Assembly (NCBI GenBank): GCA_964586175.1 | Contig: CAZPGL010000038.1 | Location: forward strand, 1 to 19,596 | DNA: 19,596 nucleotides | Source of the DNA: CAZPGL01 sp964586175 | GTDB lineage: Bacteria; Actinomycetota; Acidimicrobiia; Acidimicrobiales; MedAcidi-G1 | Direction of reading: 5' to 3' | Shown here: piece after piece, positions 15,641-19,596 of the stretch | Numbering within the stretch: position 1 is the first letter of the stretch | Layout of the letters: each line of letters opens with the position of its first letter | Translations under genes and position numbers: made by a program | The notes under the pieces: generated by a model | The model's input: the letters and a program-made list of their open reading frames with translations, nothing else | What the model was told of the DNA's origin: nothing | Databases searched by the model: none

Positions 15641-16360
15641 TTGAACCCCGTCGCCGTCACCTTCGACCTGTGGAACACGCTGCTGGTCAGCGCCCCGGGT
15701 GCCGTCGAGATCCGCAGCCGGGCCTGGCGGACGGTGATCGCCGAGCGGGGGCTCGACCTCCCCGACGAACTGGTCCACGGGACGCTGGCCATGCTGCCCA
15801 CCCGTTTCGACGACGAGTGGACCCAGGGGTGCCAGTACGGTCCCGAACGGGCCCTCGACGAGTGCTTCGCCGCCTTCGGCGACCGCATCGACGCCGCCGA
15901 CCGGGCGGCCCTGGCCGACGCCTTCGAAGCCGCCTCCTACGAACTGCAGGTGGCCATGGTTCCCGATGCCGGTGACGTGGTGGCGGCCATCGCCGGAGCC
16001 GGGGTGGCCGTCGGCATCGTGTCCGACACCAGCCTGGCGGTCGGCCGCCACCTGCGGACGTTCCTCGACCGGTTCGGCATCCTCGAGCACCTCGACCATC
16101 AGGCCTTCTCCGACGAGGTCGGGGTGTACAAGCCGTCGCCGGTCATCTTCGAGGCTGCGCTGGCCGGCCTGGGAGTGACCGATCCGTCCCGGGTCGTGCA
16201 CGTGGGCGACCTGCGGCGCACCGACGTCGCCGGAGCCCGGAACATGGGCATGGGCACGGTGCGGTTCCGGGGAGCGGTGGACGATGATGGCCCGGGCGAC
16301 GACGCCGACCACGTCGTCGACGGTCTGGCCGAGCTGCCGGGGTTGTTCGGCCTGGGCTGA
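15641..16360 (+). CDS. HAD-superfamily hydrolase
   Basis: A 239 aa haloacid dehalogenase-fold protein, probably a soluble phosphatase of unknown substrate. Motif I is FDLWNTLL with nucleophile Asp9, but position +2 is Trp11 instead of the Asp used as acid/base in typical HAD phosphatases. Motif II is IVSDTS (Ser128), motif III Lys164 in GVYKPSP, and motif IV HVGDLRRTD with Asp190 and Asp195. A helical cap of subfamily I type lies between motifs I and II (about residues 15-105). The start is uncertain. TTG 15641 places the conserved strand at residue 4 and has AGGA 9 bases upstream. GTG 15593 would add a low-complexity 16-residue leader and overlap the malic enzyme by 13 bases. It is probably cotranscribed with the malic enzyme. 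Confidence 0.88.
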   Translation: MNPVAVTFDLWNTLLVSAPGAVEIRSRAWRTVIAERGLDLPDELVHGTLAMLPTRFDDEWTQGCQYGPERALDECFAAFGDRIDAADRAALADAFEAASYELQVAMVPDAGDVVAAIAGAGVAVGIVSDTSLAVGRHLRTFLDRFGILEHLDHQAFSDEVGVYKPSPVIFEAALAGLGVTDPSRVVHVGDLRRTDVAGARNMGMGTVRFRGAVDDDGPGDDADHVVDGLAELPGLFGLG

Positions 16361-16396
16361 TCGCGGCCCGATCCGGGGCGGGTCGGAGCCCACGGG

Positions 16397-16402
16397 TAGG
16401 TT
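16397..16402 (+). promoter_or_regulatory. Leaderless -10 box of the monooxygenase gene
   Basis: TAGGTT, 6 bases before ATG 16409, in a 48-base gap after the HAD gene. No Shine-Dalgarno is present. Confidence 0.5.
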
Positions 16403-16408
16403 CGTCCC

Positions 16409-17680
16409 ATGAAGGTGCTCTGGTTCCACCTGATGCCCTACCCGGACCTGCCCGACGGGTTCCGCCAGGACCACCGGTCGGTGTGGGTCGACATCGACCC
16501 GGCGCTCTACGACCGTGAGGTCGGCCACCACACGTATCACGACTACCTCGACGAGCTCGAGTACGCGGCCGAATGCGGTTTCGACGGCATCTGCGTCAAC
16601 GAGCACCACGCCAACGGTTACGGGCTCATGCCCAGCCCCAACCTGATGGCGTCGACGCTGGCCCGCACCACTGACGACGCGGCGCTGGTCGTCATGGGCA
16701 ACTCGCTGGCCCTGTACAACCCGCCGCTGCGGGTCGCCGAGGAGATGGCCATGATCGACGCCGTGTCCGGCGGTCGGCTGGTGGCCGGGTTCCCCGTCGG
16801 TACCCCCATGGACACCTGCTACGCCTACGGCATGAACCCGCTCACCCTGCGGGAGCGGTACCACGAGGCCCACGACCTGGTCATGCAGGCCTGGACCAGC
16901 GACGAGCCGTTCGCCTTCGACGGCACCTACACCCGGCTCCGGTACGTCAACCCGTGGCCCCGACCGGTGCAACGGCCCCACCCGCCGGTGTGGATCCCCG
17001 GCGGCGGTTCGGTCGAGACCTGGGAGTGGTGCGCCGAGATGGACTACGTGTACTCGTACCTGTCCTATTTCGGCTACAAGGCCGGCGAGGCCACGATGCG
17101 GGGGTTCTGGAACCGCATGGCTGACCTGGGCAAGGAGCCCAACCCGTTCCAGGCCGGGTTCATCCAGTTCGTGGGCGTGGCCGACACCGAGGCTGAGGCC
17201 CGGAGGCTGTACGCCGAGCCGGCCGAGTACTTCTTCAACCGCTGCTTGCATGTGCACCCGGCGTTCGTGGATCCGCCCGGCTACCGCACCGAAGCAACCG
17301 TCCGGGCCGGCGTGGAGGGCATGGTCAAGCAGGCGGCCACCGGCAAGGGTCGACCGCGGGGCTTCCACAGTGACCTGGGGTTCGACGAGATGGTCGACGC
17401 CGGCTACGTGATCATCGGGTCGCCGACGTCGGTGGCCGAGCAGCTGACCCACGTCGCTGAGAAGCTCAACATCGGCAACATGATGTTGTTGCTGCAGTTC
17501 GGCAACATGGACCGCGACCTCACCATGTTCAACACCCGCTTGTTCGCCGAGCAGGTGCTGCCCGAGGTTCGGGATCTGTTCGAGGACGAGTGGGAGCACC
17601 GCTGGTGGCCTGAACCGCTGCCGGCCGACCGGCGGCGCTCGCCGGCCCGGGCCCCATCGGCCACGGAGCCCGGTTCGTGA
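16409..17680 (+). CDS. Luciferase-like flavin-dependent monooxygenase
   Basis: A 423 aa protein of the bacterial luciferase (LLM) superfamily, which uses reduced FMN or F420 in a TIM-barrel. Diagnostic pieces are CGFDGICVNEHHANGYGLMP at about 57-74 (the NEHH at 64-67 is a frequent LLM motif), PPLRVAEEMAMIDAVSGGRL then VAGFPVG (105-131), and PVWIPGGG at 193-200. It is longer than the usual 330-380 aa, with an extended insert around 200-330 and a Pro/Arg/Ser-rich disordered tail after about residue 395. The substrate cannot be told, nor whether the cofactor is FMN or F420; actinobacteria have many F420 members. A TAGGTT box 6 bases before the ATG suggests a leaderless transcript. The stop overlaps the GTG of the following hydrolase, so both are probably made together. 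Confidence 0.9.
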   Translation: MKVLWFHLMPYPDLPDGFRQDHRSVWVDIDPALYDREVGHHTYHDYLDELEYAAECGFDGICVNEHHANGYGLMPSPNLMASTLARTTDDAALVVMGNSLALYNPPLRVAEEMAMIDAVSGGRLVAGFPVGTPMDTCYAYGMNPLTLRERYHEAHDLVMQAWTSDEPFAFDGTYTRLRYVNPWPRPVQRPHPPVWIPGGGSVETWEWCAEMDYVYSYLSYFGYKAGEATMRGFWNRMADLGKEPNPFQAGFIQFVGVADTEAEARRLYAEPAEYFFNRCLHVHPAFVDPPGYRTEATVRAGVEGMVKQAATGKGRPRGFHSDLGFDEMVDAGYVIIGSPTSVAEQLTHVAEKLNIGNMMLLLQFGNMDRDLTMFNTRLFAEQVLPEVRDLFEDEWEHRWWPEPLPADRRRSPARAPSATEPGS

Positions 17681-18480
17681 GCGCCGAGCGGTTCGAGGTG
17701 GCCACGGGTCGTGGGCCGGTGACCGTGTTCGCGGTCGGTGAGGGGCCGGTGTTCGGGTATCTGCACGGCATGGCCGGCCTGGATGCACCCACCCCGTGCA
17801 TGGAACGACTGGCCGCCACCCATCGGGTCGTCGCCCCGTGCCTACCCGGGTTCGGCCCGACGCCAGCCGATCCGGGCCTGCGCACGATGCACGACTGGGT
17901 GGCCGCCCTGTCCGGGATCGCCGACGCCTGCGGCATCACCGGTGCCCCGTGGCTGGCGTCGTCCACCTCGGCCATGCTGGCCCTCGAGGTGATGGCGGTG
18001 CGACCCGAGGCCGCCGCGGCCCTGCTCGCCATCGGGCCGTTCGGGCTCTTCGACGTCGCCGAACCGGGGGTCGACCTGTACGCCGTGGTCGCCGCCGAGC
18101 AGCCGGCCCTGCTGGTCGCCGATCCGGCCAACCTGGGCGTCTACCTGCACGATCCCGATGACATCGAGGGTGACGACCTGGTCGAGTTGGGCATCTCCCG
18201 GTACTTGCGCCGGCGCACCGCGGCCTCGTTGATCTGGCCGATGGCCGACCACGGGCTGGACGACCGCCTCCACCGGGTGAACGTGCCGGTGACGCTGGTG
18301 TGGGGGGTCGACGACGCCCTGGTGCCACCGTCGTACGCCGGGCGTTTCGCTGCGCTGCTGTCGAACGCCACCGTGGCCGACCCCATCGACGGGGCGGGCC
18401 ATCTCGCCGAGTTGGACGCCCCGGAGGCCGTGGCCGGGTTGGCCGCTGGTCTGGTCGCCGACCTCAGTCGAACACGATGA
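17677..18480 (+). CDS. Alpha/beta-fold hydrolase with altered nucleophile elbow
   Basis: A 267 aa soluble alpha/beta hydrolase. The oxyanion-hole strand reads YLHGMAG (28-34), the acid is Asp212 or Asp213 in WGVDDALVPP, and the base is His242 in GAGHLAELD. The nucleophile region reads LASSTSAMLALE (93-104), where most family members have GxSxGG. Ser96 aligns as nucleophile, but the flanking glycines are Ala94 and Ser98. The triad is therefore present with an unusual elbow, and catalysis is likely but not assured. It starts at a GTG overlapping the monooxygenase stop (GTGA), a strong sign of a shared pathway. Its last 17 bases overlap the 3' end of the convergent alcohol dehydrogenase. The substrate is unknown; an ester or C-C bond hydrolase is plausible. 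Confidence 0.87.
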   Translation: MSAERFEVATGRGPVTVFAVGEGPVFGYLHGMAGLDAPTPCMERLAATHRVVAPCLPGFGPTPADPGLRTMHDWVAALSGIADACGITGAPWLASSTSAMLALEVMAVRPEAAAALLAIGPFGLFDVAEPGVDLYAVVAAEQPALLVADPANLGVYLHDPDDIEGDDLVELGISRYLRRRTAASLIWPMADHGLDDRLHRVNVPVTLVWGVDDALVPPSYAGRFAALLSNATVADPIDGAGHLAELDAPEAVAGLAAGLVADLSRTR

Positions 18481-19552
18481 CTGAGCGCACGGTGCCACCG
18501 GAGCGGAGCTCCGCGTAGCCCTCGTTCACCTCGTCCAGCGAGATGCGGGCCGACACCAGCCGGTCCAGGTCGAGGCGGCCACCGAGGTAGTGCTGGACCA
18601 ATTCGGGGATGGTGGCCTTGAAGTTGCTGTTGCCCATGAACAGGCCTTTGACCGCCTTGGCCTGGAGGACCAGCGCCGCCCCGGCGACCGGGAAGGTGCT
18701 GGTCATGGGGGGCAGGCCGACCAGGTAGGCGGTGCGGCCCGGCTTGACCATCGCCACGGCCTGCTCGGCGGTGGCGGTCAGCCCGATGGCCTCGAAGGCC
18801 GCGTCCACGCCACCGGTCAGCGCCTGCACGTTGGCGACCGGGTCGCCGGCCCCGGCGTCGACGATGTCGGTGGCACCCAGCCCCTTGGCCATCTCCAGCT
18901 TGGTGGTGTCGAGGTCGATGGCGATGATGCGGCCGGCGCCGGCCAGGCGGGCCCCCTGGACGATGTTGAGGCCGATCCCTCCGCAGCCGATGACGGCCAC
19001 CGTCTCGCCGGGACGGATCTGGGCGCCGTTGATCGCCGATCCGACGCCGGTCAGGACGCCGCAGCCGATGAGGGCTGCCACGTCGAACGGGATGTCGGCG
19101 TCGATGGCGACGGCACCGTTCTCCGGGACGAGCATCTGTTCGGCGAAGGCGCCGAGGCCGGCGAACTGGGTGATCGGTTCTCCGTTCAGCGACAGACGGG
19201 GTGGTTCGTCGGGGCCGCGGCCCATCGACTGGCGTCCTTCGCAGGTCCACGTGTGGCCCCGGTGGCATTCGGGGCACACGCCGCAGAACTGGGTGAGGCA
19301 GGTGATGACCTTGTCGCCGGGGGCGAAGGCGGTGACGTCGGGGCCGACGGCGGCGACCACGCCGGCCGCTTCGTGGCCCAGGGCCGCCGAGTGCGGGCCG
19401 AGGGGGAAGTGGCCGTCGATCACGTGGAGGTCGCTGTGGCAGAGGCCCGACGCCTTGGTGTCGATGAGGACCTCACGTCCCCTGGGGGCGTCGATGGCGA
19501 GGTCCTCGATGACCAGATCTCCGGGGGACTCGTGCAGGACGGCAGCGCGCAT
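18464..19552 (-). CDS. Zinc-dependent MDR alcohol dehydrogenase
   Basis: A 362 aa medium-chain dehydrogenase oxidising an alcohol or reducing an aldehyde or ketone. Catalytic zinc ligands are Cys38 (GLCHSDLH), His60 with Glu61 (GHEAAG) and Cys164 (IGCGVLTG). Structural zinc is bound by Cys90, Cys93, Cys96 and Cys104 in the FCGVCPECHRGHTWTC stretch. The Rossmann loop GCGGIG at 189-194, then Asp213 at the end of the second strand, indicates NAD rather than NADP. The overall form is close to the class III and mycothiol/NDMA-dependent alcohol dehydrogenases of actinobacteria. The ATG is supported by AGGAG 10 bases upstream (19567-19563 on the minus strand). It converges on the alpha/beta hydrolase with a 17-base overlap and no terminator between. 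Its promoter lies at or beyond the window edge. Confidence 0.95.
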   Translation of the reverse strand: MRAAVLHESPGDLVIEDLAIDAPRGREVLIDTKASGLCHSDLHVIDGHFPLGPHSAALGHEAAGVVAAVGPDVTAFAPGDKVITCLTQFCGVCPECHRGHTWTCEGRQSMGRGPDEPPRLSLNGEPITQFAGLGAFAEQMLVPENGAVAIDADIPFDVAALIGCGVLTGVGSAINGAQIRPGETVAVIGCGGIGLNIVQGARLAGAGRIIAIDLDTTKLEMAKGLGATDIVDAGAGDPVANVQALTGGVDAAFEAIGLTATAEQAVAMVKPGRTAYLVGLPPMTSTFPVAGAALVLQAKAVKGLFMGNSNFKATIPELVQHYLGGRLDLDRLVSARISLDEVNEGYAELRSGGTVRSVIVFD

Positions 19553-19569
19553 CGTCGGTGTGCTCCTTG

Positions 19570-19596
19570 TTTGCTGGCGGTTTGCTGGCGGTTTGC
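19570..19596. repeat. 11-bp tandem repeat upstream of the alcohol dehydrogenase
   Basis: The unit TTTGCTGGCGG occurs at 19570-19580 and 19581-19591, and a third copy starts at 19592 and runs off the window. It lies immediately upstream of the Shine-Dalgarno, in the alcohol dehydrogenase leader or promoter. Confidence 0.8.

Noticed and set aside
16354..16370. GGGC/GCCC hairpin after the HAD gene as terminator
   Set aside because: Only 4-5 bp of stem and no T-run; not convincing in a GC-rich background.

Overview
The window looks like a chromosomal segment from a high-GC actinobacterium. It is very GC-rich, with strong G/C preference at third codon positions. It carries the grpE-dnaJ-hspR order typical of Actinobacteria, a HspR-type repressor, mycobacterial-looking PurB and PurL, and many GTG starts. 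The recurring TAGGNT boxes 6-9 bases before start codons suggest leaderless transcription. An Acidimicrobiia-like origin is my inference from overall protein style, not something the sequence proves.

Layout. (1) Bases 1-1631 hold the end of a heat-shock operon: the grpE 3' end, dnaJ and hspR, closed by an intrinsic terminator. (2) Bases 1632-1881 are the most structured non-coding stretch: a pair of inverted DnaA-box-like sites, a second inverted repeat, and a -10 box overlapping a palindrome, followed by a ribosome binding site for purA. (3) Bases 1882-8195 are a tight purine operon, purA-purD-purE-purB-purC-purS-purQ, with ATGA/GTGA overlaps at several junctions. (4) Bases 8183-8723 interrupt it: a strong hairpin at the purQ stop and a reverse-strand gene of unknown function with its own promoter and a helix-turn-helix-like C-terminus. 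(5) Bases 8724-13588 resume the pathway with purL, purF and purM. (6) Bases 13600-16360 carry orotate phosphoribosyltransferase (pyrE), an ACT-domain malic enzyme and a HAD-family hydrolase. (7) Bases 16409-19552 carry a luciferase-like monooxygenase translationally coupled to an alpha/beta hydrolase, and a convergent zinc alcohol dehydrogenase whose 3' end overlaps the hydrolase.

Function. The pur genes cover most of the route from PRPP to AMP: PurF (step 1), PurD (2), PurS/PurQ/PurL (4), PurM (5), PurE (6b), PurC (7), PurB (8 and the last AMP step) and PurA (IMP to adenylosuccinate). Missing here are purN/purT (step 3), purK (partner of a class I PurE) and purH (steps 9-10). PyrE adds a second PRPP-consuming nucleotide step. 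The cluster appears to be several transcription units: purF, pyrE, the malic enzyme and the monooxygenase each have a -10-like box placed for leaderless transcription, and purL may have one, while purA, purC, purS, hspR, the reverse gene and the alcohol dehydrogenase have Shine-Dalgarno sequences.

Most of the window is ordinary core metabolism. The items most worth a second look are the purA upstream region, the reverse gene between purQ and purL, the leaderless start pattern, and the monooxygenase-hydrolase-dehydrogenase group, whose hydrolase has a degenerate nucleophile elbow.
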